Below, piece by piece: positions 17,413 to 26,100 of a stretch of DNA of 64,000 nt. The notes beneath the pieces are model-generated. The model did not search any database and had not been told where the DNA came from. It saw nothing but the letters and a program-made list of their open reading frames with translations. This DNA comes from Promicromonospora sp. Populi (GTDB lineage: Bacteria; Actinomycetota; Actinomycetes; Actinomycetales; Cellulomonadaceae), in assembly GCF_041081105.1 (NCBI RefSeq), contig NZ_CP163528.1:930001-994000 (forward strand), given 5' to 3'. Position numbers and translations under genes: made by a program. Numbering within the stretch: position 1 is the stretch's first letter; each line of letters begins with the position of its first letter.

Positions 17413-17940
17413 GTGAGGCCGGACGACGTGCCAATGGTCCCCGTGGAGGTCCTCGGGGTTCGACAGCAGCAGCGCGATCAGGAGATCGTCGTGCTGCTGC
17501 TGGACAGTGCCGCCGACCTGGCCATACCGATCGTCATCGGCGCGCGCGAGGCCAGCGCCATCGCCATGGCACAGGCCGGCCTGGCCACACCGCGACCCAT
17601 GACACACGACCTGCTGCGCGACGTGCTGGGCGCCGTCGGCGTCGCGCTCGAACGAGTGGAGATCGTCGCCCTCGAAGGCGGCATCTACTTCGCCGAGCTC
17701 GTCCTGAGCAACGGGGTGCACCTCGACTCCCGGGCCTCGGACGCGATAGCCCTGGCCGTACGCACCGGCAGCCCCGTGCTGTGCTCCGCCGAGATCGTGG
17801 CACTGGCCGGAGTGGAGATCGTCGACGTCGACCAGCAGGCCGAGGTCGAGCGCTTCCGGGACTTCCTGGACCACGTCACACCCGAGGACTTCCTCGGACC
17901 ACCGGGCGGGGGTGGTCAGGGCGGCGGCCGAACCGGGTGA
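17413..17940 (+). CDS. Bifunctional nuclease family protein (DUF151)
   Basis: The 175-aa protein matches the Rv1829-type DUF151 family, named after a plant nuclease acting on RNA and DNA; activity in actinobacteria is not established. Core motifs are LLLDSAADLAIPIVIGAREA, MTHDLLRDVLGAVGVAL, YFAELVLSNGVHLDSRASDA and IALAVRTGSPVL. The tail is Gly-rich. The GTG start is supported by a -10 element 6 nt upstream. It lies between two MerR genes in a conserved cluster. Confidence 0.9.
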   Translation: MRPDDVPMVPVEVLGVRQQQRDQEIVVLLLDSAADLAIPIVIGAREASAIAMAQAGLATPRPMTHDLLRDVLGAVGVALERVEIVALEGGIYFAELVLSNGVHLDSRASDAIALAVRTGSPVLCSAEIVALAGVEIVDVDQQAEVERFRDFLDHVTPEDFLGPPGGGGQGGGRTG

Positions 17941-17955
17941 AATAACCGGGTGAAA
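17931..17955 (+). repeat. Direct repeat aaccgggtgaaa, two copies
   Basis: Two exact 12-bp copies (17931-17942 and 17944-17955) overlap the nuclease stop codon and precede the MerR gene at 18053. They could be a regulator site for that gene. Confidence 0.5.
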
Positions 17956-18052
17956 GCGGACCATCTCGCGACACGCCGGGCTCTTTACGGCGCGCATCTT
18001 TGAAATCGCCATCGACGCGCCATAACGTGGCCACGACACCCCAGGAGGCACA

Positions 18053-18640
18053 GTGAACACCAGCGGTGAGAGAGCCACACGCGCTACGGTCCCGCACGGC
18101 GCGCAGGGTCTCCTCTTCGGTGAGGACCTGACGGAGCAGGACGCCACGACCGGCTATCGCGGTACAACGGCGTGCCACATCGCCGGCATCACCTACCGTC
18201 AGCTCGACTACTGGGCGCGCACCGGCCTCGTCGAGCCCAGCATCAAGCCCGCCACCGGGTCCGGTACGCACCGGCTCTACAGCTTCCGGGACATCCTGGT
18301 GCTCAAGGTGGTCAAGCGACTCCTGGACACCGGGGTATCCCTGCAGCAGATCCGCACCGCCGTCACCGCGCTGCGCGAACGCGGCGTGGACGACCTGGCG
18401 CAGATCACCCTCATGTCCGACGGCGCGAGCGTGTACGAGTGCACCTCGCCCGACGAGGTCGTCGACCTGGTCGCCGGCGGCCAGGGCGTGTTCGGCATCG
18501 CCGTCGGACGGGTATGGCGCGAGATCGAGGGCACCCTCGCGCAGATGCCCACCGAGACACTCGACCAGGGCGAGGCCGACCTGCCCGTCGTCGAGGGCGA
18601 CGAGCTCGCGCAACGCCGGGCCGCCAGGTCCGCCGTCTGA
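18053..18640 (+). CDS. MerR family regulator (Rv1830-like)
   Basis: This 195-aa protein has a N-terminal MerR winged helix (TACHIAGITYRQLDYWARTG, then LVEPSIKPATGSGTHRLYSF) followed by a short helical region (LLDTGVSLQQIRTAVTALRERG). It is the fourth gene of the conserved FHA-FtsR-nuclease-MerR block. The GTG start has aggagg about 6 nt upstream. A direct repeat at 17931 and a TAACGT near 18022 could belong to its promoter. Confidence 0.9.
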   Translation: MNTSGERATRATVPHGAQGLLFGEDLTEQDATTGYRGTTACHIAGITYRQLDYWARTGLVEPSIKPATGSGTHRLYSFRDILVLKVVKRLLDTGVSLQQIRTAVTALRERGVDDLAQITLMSDGASVYECTSPDEVVDLVAGGQGVFGIAVGRVWREIEGTLAQMPTETLDQGEADLPVVEGDELAQRRAARSAV

Positions 18641-18678
18641 CCACCCTTACCCAACCGTCCTACTCAGCCGTCTGGAAC

Positions 18679-18695
18679 GGGCTGCTCAGCAGCCC
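18679..18695 (+). terminator. Hairpin after MerR gene
   Basis: gggctgct-c-agcagccc is an 8-bp perfect inverted repeat 38 bp after the stop at 18640; in RNA the central pairs would open to form a loop. Confidence 0.5.
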
Positions 18696-18729
18696 GACCA
18701 GGCGGTCTGCTGTTTCCAGCAGGCAGGCG

Positions 18730-18735
18730 TAACCT
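18730..18735 (+). promoter_or_regulatory. -10 element of leaderless promoter (TAACCT)
   Basis: TAACCT lies 6 nt before the ATG at 18742. It sits within a small inverted repeat (gcagg/cctgc). Confidence 0.45.
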
Positions 18736-18741
18736 GCCAGC

Positions 18742-19416
18742 ATGCAGCTCACCTTCCACGGTCACGCGTGCGTCTCCCTCGGCCTGCCCGACGGCGGAGC
18801 GATCGTCATCGACCCCGGCACCCTCAGCGACGCCGCAGGCGCACTCACCGGAGCCGTGGCCGTGCTGATCACGCACGACCACCCCGACCACGTGAACGTA
18901 CCCGCCGTCGTGGAACACCTGACCTCGGCCCCGGACGTCCAGGTATGGGCCTCCGGCCCTGCCGCGGAAGCCCTGCGGGCGGGCGGCGCCCCGGCTGACC
19001 AGGTGCACGAGGCGACGCCCGGCCAGGTGCTGGAGATCAGCGGCGCGCGCGTCACCGTGGGCGGCGGCGACCACGCGGTGATCCACCCCGAGATCCCGCG
19101 CGCCGTGAACGTCACCTACCTCGTCGAGATCGGCGGGGAGAGCGTGTTCCACCCGGGCGACTCCTACGAGCCGCCCGCGGCCCTGCCCGACGGCGGCCTC
19201 GACGTGCTCCTGGTGCCAGTCTCCGGGCCGTGGATGAAGACGGCCTACGCGATCGACTTCGCACGCGCGGTCCCGGCCGGCGTCGTCGTGCCGATCCACG
19301 ACGGGCTGCTCTCCGAGTTCGGACACGGCCTGACCGGGCGACTGCTGGACACGGCGCGCCTCGGCGGGGACTACACGTACTCACGGCTCACCGCGGGGGA
19401 GTCGCTGGCGGTCTGA
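18742..19416 (+). CDS. Metallo-beta-lactamase-fold hydrolase (UlaG-like)
   Basis: The 224-aa protein has the MBL metal motif TFHGHACVSL at the N-terminus, ITHDHPDHVN in the core, a later HPGDSYEPP and the terminal PIHDG. It belongs to the YtkL/UlaG-like group of soluble metal-dependent hydrolases, whose substrates are mostly unknown. The start is fixed by the -10 element 6 nt upstream. It is transcribed alone, and its 3' end borders the accessory island. Confidence 0.88.
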   Translation: MQLTFHGHACVSLGLPDGGAIVIDPGTLSDAAGALTGAVAVLITHDHPDHVNVPAVVEHLTSAPDVQVWASGPAAEALRAGGAPADQVHEATPGQVLEISGARVTVGGGDHAVIHPEIPRAVNVTYLVEIGGESVFHPGDSYEPPAALPDGGLDVLLVPVSGPWMKTAYAIDFARAVPAGVVVPIHDGLLSEFGHGLTGRLLDTARLGGDYTYSRLTAGESLAV

Positions 19417-19468
19417 GCCGGCCGGCGTGCCGCTCATAGGGCGAATCGAGCGGAGCTGAACGCTCAGA

Positions 19469-20089
19469 TCACGCGAGGGGTGCTTCGGCGTTACGCACAT
19501 TCCGGAGAAACTCGACCCGCAGGCCGTCCGCGAGCGGTGTCTTGAATTCGGGTTCGGTGAAGTTGTCCAATGCTGACTCGACCGGAACGAAATCGACACC
19601 ACGCGAGAGCCACGGGCCGTTCGGGCGTTGGGTCATGACGATGGCGATATCCCAGGACCGTTCGGCCCACACCGACCACAGGCCCGTGCTTCCAACTATT
19701 GCCACGACGTTGGCGGTAAACGTCAGCGCGCCCGTCGGATCGTCCTGCGGCTCGTAGGAAACCGCGTCCCAGTACGCTTCGCCGATCCTGTTTCCGGGGA
19801 CGCGGAACGATCCATACGTGCCGTAGTTGTCGCGATAGTAGGCAGGGGTTGGGTCGAGCGTGACACTGACCACGCTCTCGTCTCCGTGTTCATCGACAAG
19901 AGCTTCTAGGACGGGGCCGAAGGGGCCCTCGATCGCGTGACTGTACTGACAGAAGTCGAGACTTACGGGCCTGGTGTGTACGGGCAACTCAGGCAGTCGG
20001 CGTTGAATGTCCAAACAAGCGCTGACCACGTCGAGAAGTTGCCCATGTTGGTGACCGCCTCGTGGATACACTATGACATTTCTCGCCAT
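19469..20089 (-). CDS. Hypothetical protein of the toxin/immunity island
   Basis: No family was recognised in this 206-aa protein. It looks soluble, is rich in aromatic residues and carries no signal peptide or transmembrane helix. Segments such as AYYRDNYGTYGSFRVPGN and GLWSVWAERSWDIAIVM suggest an alpha/beta fold. Codon use is less GC-biased than in surrounding genes. It is the last of four genes running in the same direction behind the PrsW-toxin gene, so an immunity or accessory role is a guess from context. agtagg precedes the ATG. Confidence 0.7.
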   Translation of the reverse strand: MARNVIVYPRGGHQHGQLLDVVSACLDIQRRLPELPVHTRPVSLDFCQYSHAIEGPFGPVLEALVDEHGDESVVSVTLDPTPAYYRDNYGTYGSFRVPGNRIGEAYWDAVSYEPQDDPTGALTFTANVVAIVGSTGLWSVWAERSWDIAIVMTQRPNGPWLSRGVDFVPVESALDNFTEPEFKTPLADGLRVEFLRNVRNAEAPLA

Positions 20090-20146
20090 GGATACCTACT
20101 TCGGTGCGCGCATCTGTCCCTGGAGGGCCTACTGCGGACCTGCTAT

Positions 20147-20494
20147 TTACATTCGCAGGAGCGTGTCCCTCACGCTGACGTTCTGGCCGATTTCCACCAC
20201 GAGTTCTCCGCCAAGTCCGTCTGTGCGAAGCCAGACATGAAACTCGACGCTCTCTCCTATATCGCGGACCGACACCTTTGAGAGCGCTTCACGAGTGGTT
20301 TCCAGGCGCACAATCTTATCCGACTGCCAACGAACCTGTACGGAAGCGGCCCGCTCGTCCCAAGTCACAGTTGCTTCGTCGCCGTCGCCTGCCCAGGCGG
20401 TCACAGAACAGACGCCGGGCTCATCACCTGGAACAACTTCGACGGGAAATCCTGCAAGGTCGTCCCGTCGAGGAACTTCAACCGAATTGCGCAC
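20147..20494 (-). CDS. Putative immunity protein
   Basis: This small acidic protein of 115 aa begins at a GTG 12 bp after the preceding stop. Visible features are alternating beta-strand-like segments (EATVTWDERAASVQVRWQSD, IGESVEFHVWLRTDGLGGEL). There is no signal peptide or membrane helix. The family was not recognised. Immunity function is inferred from its place directly downstream of a toxin gene and another immunity-like gene. Confidence 0.6.
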   Translation of the reverse strand: MRNSVEVPRRDDLAGFPVEVVPGDEPGVCSVTAWAGDGDEATVTWDERAASVQVRWQSDKIVRLETTREALSKVSVRDIGESVEFHVWLRTDGLGGELVVEIGQNVSVRDTLLRM

Positions 20495-20506
20495 GACGGG
20501 TCTCCG

Positions 20507-20941
20507 TCACGGGGAAACGCCATCTCGGCCTCGAAGAATCGTGTCAGCATCGTGACCTCGCGCAGTGAGATCCGTTGCCACCCGGTCAATGAAGTCGCGG
20601 ATACAGCTCTGAACGTCCAGTTGGTCAACTTCGGCGCTCACCACTTCCGGTGTAGATGCCGAGGAGAAGCGCCAGCCCGAATTCTCGCGGGTAATCGCAA
20701 CTAGGCCTGGTTCGTCGGACGAGAGGGATTCGAACACGAAGTCAGCGTGGAAGTCAGCTTCCAGCCAGGCGATGAGGGCGCGCGCTAGTTCCACGACCGG
20801 AAATTTCGGCTCGTTGTAGACCGTCCGATCTTGGTCACGAATCTCGAAGTCAGCGTCGATCGCTATCAGATAATCTGCCAGCGTCCTTCCCCGAAGGTCG
20901 CTGTCGTCGAAGTTCGCGTATACGAGTTGCACTCTGTTCAC
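20507..20941 (-). CDS. Putative immunity protein (DUF7878-like)
   Basis: The 144-aa soluble protein starts at a GTG that overlaps the toxin gene stop (GTGA), so it is made together with the toxin. Motifs NEPKFPVVELARALIAWLEA, FVFESLSSDEPGLVAI and a helical C-terminus resemble small actinobacterial proteins often found behind toxin genes. The DUF7878 label is from memory and unverified. It is the best candidate for the cognate immunity protein. Confidence 0.7.
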   Translation of the reverse strand: MNRVQLVYANFDDSDLRGRTLADYLIAIDADFEIRDQDRTVYNEPKFPVVELARALIAWLEADFHADFVFESLSSDEPGLVAITRENSGWRFSSASTPEVVSAEVDQLDVQSCIRDFIDRVATDLTARGHDADTILRGRDGVSP

Positions 20942-23502
20942 CTCGGATTGAAGGGGAAAGCATTGATGACGCGGCCATCGTCTGTGACGATGGCTCGGAT
21001 GCCGGTCTCGCCCTTGGTCCCGACGACGCGCCCCATGTCGATCTCAACCTTAAATGTGCCCGGCAGATTATTTGCTCTGAATACTGCGCCATCGGACCTC
21101 AATCCGGCAGCAACCCATCGTTGAATCTTGCTGATATCCGTCGAGTCAAATTTTGCCCACCGTCCCACGCTCGTCGACAGGTGCTTGTCCTTGACGAAGA
21201 TGGTCCCCAGATCATCTGCTGCTGCAAAGGCTGCTTCCGATGAGACACGAAGGACGCTGCCGGATCCCACCTCGGTAGTCACAAGATGTATACCGCTCGT
21301 ACTAGCGTCGGTCGCGTTGATTTGCGGGCTTGCGAGTCTCTGCCGTCGGGCTGCCCACCACGCCGAAGGATTCGCTATCAGGTCGTCGGCGGTGTTGCGG
21401 AGGATGCGACCCGTGGCGGCGCCCGCGAAGTTGCCCGGGGCGAAGGTCAGGGCGACGCCGAGGGTGTCGGCGGCGAGCTGGCCGGGTGTGGCTGTGGCGA
21501 AGTAGTCGCGGGTGGCCTGGTTGGGATCGCGGACGAAGGTGGCGATGCCGGCAGACTTGTCCAGTCCCCAGGTCAGGACGCCGGAGATGCCCAGGGCCAG
21601 GCCGAGGGATCCGCCCGAGAGGACGACCAGGGCGGCGATGCCCGCGCCGATGGCGAGCTGGGTCAGTAGGGGTTGGTCGTGCCACCAGTTCGCCAGGGCG
21701 TCGAGGACGCCCGCCAGCCACTGATCGGCCCCAGAGCTGGGGCCGCTACTGGGCATCGTGGGGAACTCGAAGTCCGGGTCCAGGGACGGGAAGTCCTCGG
21801 GGTCGAACGTCGGCAGGTCGCTCGGCAGGCCGGTCGGGAAGCCGCTCGGCAGGCTCGTCGGTAGATCTGTGGGCAGGTCGAGCGGCGGGAGCGTCGGAAG
21901 CGAGGGAAAGCCCGAGGGGAGCCCGGTCGGCAGATCCGTCGGGGCGCCGGAAGGCAGGTCGGGGATGGGGCCCAGCTCGAACATGTCGTTCGTGGAGGTG
22001 CCGATCTCGCGGGCCGTGGCGGGTGCGACGGCGAACACGAGCCAGCCCAGCGTGGCCAGGACCGCCACAGCGGCCAGTCGCCGGGCCCAGGGGTGGACGC
22101 GCGCCGAGGCGTTGTCATAGGCCAGCTCGCGCAACGCCCGCTGCCCGGAGATCAGCGCTGCGCCACGGGCCGCGGCAACCCGGCGGGGCTCGGGCACGCC
22201 GCCAGGTTCTGACCGACGTCGGGCATACCCAGCGATCGTTTGGGCGAGGTCACGCGGGACCACCCACACCAGGCTCGTGACCGCGCCCAGGACGGCCCGC
22301 ACGACGGCGGGCGCTCCGGGCGCAGGCCGGGTGACCCAGGCGGGTGCGGCCTGTTCGGTGAGGTTGGCTGCGGGCCGGACGGCCAGGCGTGCGGCGTCGA
22401 CCAGCAAGCACGCGACGACCAGGACCAGGAAGGCGGCGCTCCGGCCGTGCCCGTTGCCGAGCAAGGACCACGGGACCCGTAGCCACCACGGGATCGTCGT
22501 GGAGTCGGGGTCGAGATAGGCGGGGGTGTCGCCGTCGCCGGGCAGGGCGCTGAACAGCTCCAGGCCCGCGTTGTACATCGCGTGGTCGGCGACCGCCGAC
22601 CACAGCACCACCACCGACAGGGCCGCCAGGGCGAGCCCGGTCGGCCGGCGGCGGGCCTGCCAGGCGGCGACCGCAAGCCCGACCACGGCGGTGACCAGCG
22701 CCGTCATGATGGCGTGCCCGCCGAACTGCGCGGCGGTGGTCGGCGCCAGCAGCATGTCGTCAGTGCTCATCGGTGCGGGAAGGGGGTACAGGCCGAAGTG
22801 AACGTACTCGGGCGGCAGGCTGCCGTCGGGAACCATCCCGAACATGGAGCCCAACCCTGCGTTACCGGTGGACAGGGCTGTCCGCCGTACCGCCTCCTCG
22901 ACGGCGAGGAACGCGGTACCGGAGGCCACGCCGAGCAGGAGCCAGTCGATCGCCGCGAACCTGGCGACCCGCCGTGGCGCGAGCAGGGCCAGGACCACGA
23001 CGGGCACGAGCTTGCCCGACTCCTCCACGATCCCGGCAATCGCCACCTGGGCGCCCGTCTCGTTGGCGGCGAGCAAGTCGATCTGCGCCACCTGCGCCGC
23101 CAGGGCGGTCGCCAGCACACCGATACCGACCGACCAGAGCACGCAGAGCGAGAAGAAGCGCAGGTACCCGGACCAGGTCAGGGTCTTGGTTCGCGCCAGC
23201 AAGAACCAGGCGATCACCACCCACAGGCAGCCGAGATACGCGCGCATTCCCAGACGCAGCTCGGGCAGGAACAACCACAGGCCCGCCAGCCACAGCAACG
23301 ACACGACCAGCACCACGGTCCGGGCCACGGCCAGCACGCGGGCCAGACGAGGACGTTTCGCCAGCCACCGCGAGCGCCGCTCGGCGAGGTGCTGCCACCA
23401 CTCCCGGCGTGAGGTGGAGGAGTTCGGGTCCGTGGTGGTGGTCGACGCCGGTGGGGGCGGTGGCGCAGCGTCGGGGGAGGTGTGCTCCACCAGTGACCCC
23501 AT
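20938..23502 (-). CDS. PrsW-like membrane protease fused to C-terminal toxin domain
   Basis: The 854-aa protein has a cytoplasmic Pro/Thr-rich N-terminus and then a multi-helix membrane region with the PrsW motifs: EESGK near residue 160, FLAVEE near 200, and His residues in GGHAIMTAL (about 263) and ADHAMYN (about 307). A linker of PTDLP/PSGFP repeats (about 520-595) leads to another hydrophobic stretch and a pretoxin-like module (NQATRDYFATATPGQ ... LTFAPGNFAGAATG). The last 90 residues (VKDKHLSTSVGRW ... VTDDGRVINAFPFNPR) look like a BECR-fold RNase toxin; this fold call is inference. The toxin tip is less GC-rich than the rest. Confidence 0.8.
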   Translation of the reverse strand: MGSLVEHTSPDAAPPPPPASTTTTDPNSSTSRREWWQHLAERRSRWLAKRPRLARVLAVARTVVLVVSLLWLAGLWLFLPELRLGMRAYLGCLWVVIAWFLLARTKTLTWSGYLRFFSLCVLWSVGIGVLATALAAQVAQIDLLAANETGAQVAIAGIVEESGKLVPVVVLALLAPRRVARFAAIDWLLLGVASGTAFLAVEEAVRRTALSTGNAGLGSMFGMVPDGSLPPEYVHFGLYPLPAPMSTDDMLLAPTTAAQFGGHAIMTALVTAVVGLAVAAWQARRRPTGLALAALSVVVLWSAVADHAMYNAGLELFSALPGDGDTPAYLDPDSTTIPWWLRVPWSLLGNGHGRSAAFLVLVVACLLVDAARLAVRPAANLTEQAAPAWVTRPAPGAPAVVRAVLGAVTSLVWVVPRDLAQTIAGYARRRSEPGGVPEPRRVAAARGAALISGQRALRELAYDNASARVHPWARRLAAVAVLATLGWLVFAVAPATAREIGTSTNDMFELGPIPDLPSGAPTDLPTGLPSGFPSLPTLPPLDLPTDLPTSLPSGFPTGLPSDLPTFDPEDFPSLDPDFEFPTMPSSGPSSGADQWLAGVLDALANWWHDQPLLTQLAIGAGIAALVVLSGGSLGLALGISGVLTWGLDKSAGIATFVRDPNQATRDYFATATPGQLAADTLGVALTFAPGNFAGAATGRILRNTADDLIANPSAWWAARRQRLASPQINATDASTSGIHLVTTEVGSGSVLRVSSEAAFAAADDLGTIFVKDKHLSTSVGRWAKFDSTDISKIQRWVAAGLRSDGAVFRANNLPGTFKVEIDMGRVVGTKGETGIRAIVTDDGRVINAFPFNPR

Positions 23503-23625
23503 GCCGCACCCCTCGCCGCCCTGCCCCGTCCACGTGTGTGAGCACGTTATCGGGAGGTTCCCTGGTGAGCCAGGGGGCGGGCTCGTTCGGGGAGTGTTGC
23601 TGGCCGTCGTCGACGGACGCCGTGG

Positions 23626-24918
23626 TTACAGCAGCGGCCGGAGCGGGATGAGGAGGTATTCGCCGATCTTGGCGACGGCGCCGCGTTCTTCCCATTGCGC
23701 GAGGGTGAGCTCCTGCGCGTTGGAGAGGTCCATGTCGAAGATGTCTTCCATGCGGCCGGCGAGGCCTGGGTCGACGATCTCGAGGTTGACCTCGTAGTTG
23801 CCGGTGAGGCTGAGGCGGTCGATGTTGGCGGTGCCGATGGTGGTCCAGCGGCGGTCGATGGTCGCGGTCTTGGCGTGGACCATGGCGCCCTGGTACAGGA
23901 AGATCTTTACGCCGCCGCGTAGCAGGGAGGCGTACTGGCCGCGGGCGAGCCAGTCGGCGACGACGTGGTTGGAGCGGTGCGGGACCAGGACGCGGACGTC
24001 GACGCCGCGTGCTGCGGCGGCGAGCAGTGCGCTGTGGATGTCGTGGTCGGGGATGAAGTACGCCTGGGTGATGTAGATGTGGTGGGTGGCGCGGTCGATC
24101 GCGTCGAGGTAGAGGCCGCGGATCGGGAACACGAGCTGGGATGGTGCGTTGCGTGCTGCTTTGAGGTGGGGGAGCCAGGCCTCGGAGCCGATGTCGGGCA
24201 GGATCGGGTGGCGGGGCTTGCGGTGGCGGTTCCAGAAGTCGACGAACGCGTTGCGCAGCTCCCACACGGACGGCCCTTCGAGGCGTACGTGGGTGTCGCG
24301 CCACTGGGTGGCGTACAGGGCGCCGATGTTGTAGCCGCCGACGTAGCCGATCTGATCGTCGACGACGAGGATCTTGCGGTGGTCGCGGCCGGAGGTGCGG
24401 ACGTTGAAGTAGGCCATGCCGGGGCGGAGCACGGGGAACCGCAGCACGTGCACGCTGGGCGGGTAGTCGAAGAAGGAGTACGGGACGACGAGGTTGGCGA
24501 AGCCGTCGACGACGACGTAGACGTCGACGCCGCGTGCGGCCGCGTCGATCAGCGCCTGCTTGAACTGCAGGCCGACCTCGTCCTTCTTCCAGATGTAGGA
24601 CTCGAGCATGACGGTCCTGCGTGCGCCGCGGATCGACTCGAGCATCGCCTCGTAGAGGTCGGCGCCGTAGGTGTAGACCGTGGTGGCGGTCTCGTCGATG
24701 TGCTCGGTGAGCGGCTTCTCGGTCGGGAACTTCGCCGTCAGCGGGTGGCGGCGTCGTCGGACCATGTCGGTCACGGTGAGGGCGACCGCTGCCGCTACGG
24801 GTACGGCGGCCGCGACGATCGCTGCGCGGGTCGCGATGGTGCGTGCGCGCTGCATGAAGTCGATCGGGACGTCGAGCGTGAGCTTGGGGAAGTTACGGGG
24901 GATCTTGCGAGTTGCCAC
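23626..24918 (-). CDS. Phospholipase D-like / cardiolipin synthase family protein
   Basis: The 430-aa protein has one N-terminal membrane helix (about residues 31-50) and two HKD phosphatidyltransferase motifs, DHRKILVVDDQIGYVGGYN and VHAKTATIDRRWTTIGTANI. This is typical of cardiolipin synthases and related PLD enzymes acting on membrane lipids. The GTG start at 24918 has TACCGT 6 nt upstream. It lies between the toxin island and a recombinase gene and is transcribed on its own. Confidence 0.9.
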   Translation of the reverse strand: MATRKIPRNFPKLTLDVPIDFMQRARTIATRAAIVAAAVPVAAAVALTVTDMVRRRRHPLTAKFPTEKPLTEHIDETATTVYTYGADLYEAMLESIRGARRTVMLESYIWKKDEVGLQFKQALIDAAARGVDVYVVVDGFANLVVPYSFFDYPPSVHVLRFPVLRPGMAYFNVRTSGRDHRKILVVDDQIGYVGGYNIGALYATQWRDTHVRLEGPSVWELRNAFVDFWNRHRKPRHPILPDIGSEAWLPHLKAARNAPSQLVFPIRGLYLDAIDRATHHIYITQAYFIPDHDIHSALLAAAARGVDVRVLVPHRSNHVVADWLARGQYASLLRGGVKIFLYQGAMVHAKTATIDRRWTTIGTANIDRLSLTGNYEVNLEIVDPGLAGRMEDIFDMDLSNAQELTLAQWEERGAVAKIGEYLLIPLRPLL

Positions 24919-24924
24919 GAGCCC

Positions 24925-24930
24925 ACGGTA
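24925..24930 (-). promoter_or_regulatory. -10 element of leaderless promoter (TACCGT)
   Basis: TACCGT on the minus strand, 6 nt before the PLD gene start at 24918. Confidence 0.45.
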
Positions 24931-24981
24931 CCCGGTATCGAGGTTCTGGCCTGGGATATTTACGGGGTCTCAACGGCTGCG

Positions 24982-26025
24982 TCACTCGATGGCGGCCGCC
25001 AGGGGGTGGGCTCGGATGGCGGCGGCCAGCTCGCCCTCGATGCGGTCGAGGTAGACCCCGGTGGTGGCTATCGAGGCGTGGCCGAGGAGCTCGGCGACGA
25101 CCTTGACGTCCCAGCCGTCGGCGACCAGGAGGGTCGCGGTGGTGTGCCGCAGGGCGTGCGGGGTGGCCTCGCGCTGGTAGGGCGCGGGCATGCGGGCCAC
25201 GGCGCGGGTGAGCAGGGCGCGGATGGCCTGGGTGTCGATGCGGCGGCCGCGCCAGGACAGCAGGAGGGCGCGCTGGGCGTCGGTGTCCTGGGGGCGTCTG
25301 GCCGCCAGGACGGGGCGCAGGTGGGTGAGGTAGCCGTCCATGGCGCGGGCCAGGGGCGGGGAGAGGGTCACGGTGCGGGTGTTGCCGCCCTTGCCGCGGA
25401 TGCGCCAGGTGGTGCGTTCGGGTTCGCGGGCGACGTCGTCGACGTCGGTGCGGGCGAGCTCCGAGACCCGGGGGCCCAGGACCAGCAGCAGCGCGACCAC
25501 CAGGCGGTCGCGCAGGGCGAGGTCCTGGTCGGTGCGGGCCGGGGTGTCCGACGCGTCAGTGCTGAGCCCGGTGGTGAGCAGGCTGCGGGCCGCCCCCGCG
25601 GACAGGGCGGTGCGGGCGGTGCGCAGGGTGCCGCGCACCTTGGCCGGCGGGGCCGCCCACTGCATCGGGTCGGCCTGGACCCAGCACTCGCGGGCGGCAT
25701 GGGCGAAGAACCTGGTGACCGACTGGCGGAACCGGTTGACGGTGGCGGTGCTGCGCCCGGGACCGGGTTTGCGGTCCGGGTCGGTGTAACGGGCATCCGG
25801 GGCGCGTTGGTAGCGCACCAGGACGCTGTCGACGTCGGGCCCCGTGACGTCGTCGAGGATGCGGTCGGGGCCGGTGAGCCGGCCGAACTCCGTGACGTCG
25901 CGGGTATAGCTGCGTGCCGTGGCAGGGGACAGGACCCCGCGGATGGTCTCGACCTCGACCGCCGCGAGATAACGACGGGTGGCTTCGGCGACGGTGATGC
26001 GCTCGAGGCGCGGAGGGGCGACCAT
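24982..26025 (-). CDS. Tyrosine recombinase (XerC/D-like integrase)
   Basis: This site-specific recombinase of about 347 aa has an N-terminal SAM-like core-binding domain (RITVAEATRRYLAAVE ... VNRFRQSVTRFFAHAA). The catalytic domain holds the residues expected: Arg in LVLGPRVSELA, Lys in IRGKGGNTR, His-x-x-Arg in HALRHTTATLL, His in LLGHASIATTGVY and the nucleophile Tyr in GVYLDR. ATG 26025 is supported by TAGGGT 7 nt upstream. A lox-like inverted repeat lies 75 bp upstream. No phage or transposon partner genes are adjacent. Confidence 0.9.
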   Translation of the reverse strand: MVAPPRLERITVAEATRRYLAAVEVETIRGVLSPATARSYTRDVTEFGRLTGPDRILDDVTGPDVDSVLVRYQRAPDARYTDPDRKPGPGRSTATVNRFRQSVTRFFAHAARECWVQADPMQWAAPPAKVRGTLRTARTALSAGAARSLLTTGLSTDASDTPARTDQDLALRDRLVVALLLVLGPRVSELARTDVDDVAREPERTTWRIRGKGGNTRTVTLSPPLARAMDGYLTHLRPVLAARRPQDTDAQRALLLSWRGRRIDTQAIRALLTRAVARMPAPYQREATPHALRHTTATLLVADGWDVKVVAELLGHASIATTGVYLDRIEGELAAAIRAHPLAAAIE

Positions 26026-26032
26026 GACCGTC

Positions 26033-26038
26033 ACCCTA
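26033..26038 (-). promoter_or_regulatory. -10 element of leaderless promoter (TAGGGT)
   Basis: TAGGGT on the minus strand, 7 nt before ATG 26025 of the recombinase gene. Confidence 0.45.
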
Positions 26039-26100
26039 GGCGGCACCACTGACACTCCCGATTTGCCGGAATGCACCGCTGACCTGCGACGGAACCGGGA

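Noticed and set aside
20401..20628. Short minus-strand frame overlapping two immunity-like genes
   Set aside because: It overlaps the 3' end of the gene at 20507 and the start of the one at 20147. A frameshifted single gene was considered, but the two separate genes are spaced normally (12 bp).
23560..23575. Hairpin ccctgg-tgag-ccaggg after the PLD gene
   Set aside because: The stem is only 6 bp with no U-tract. It may help termination but is too weak to list as a feature.
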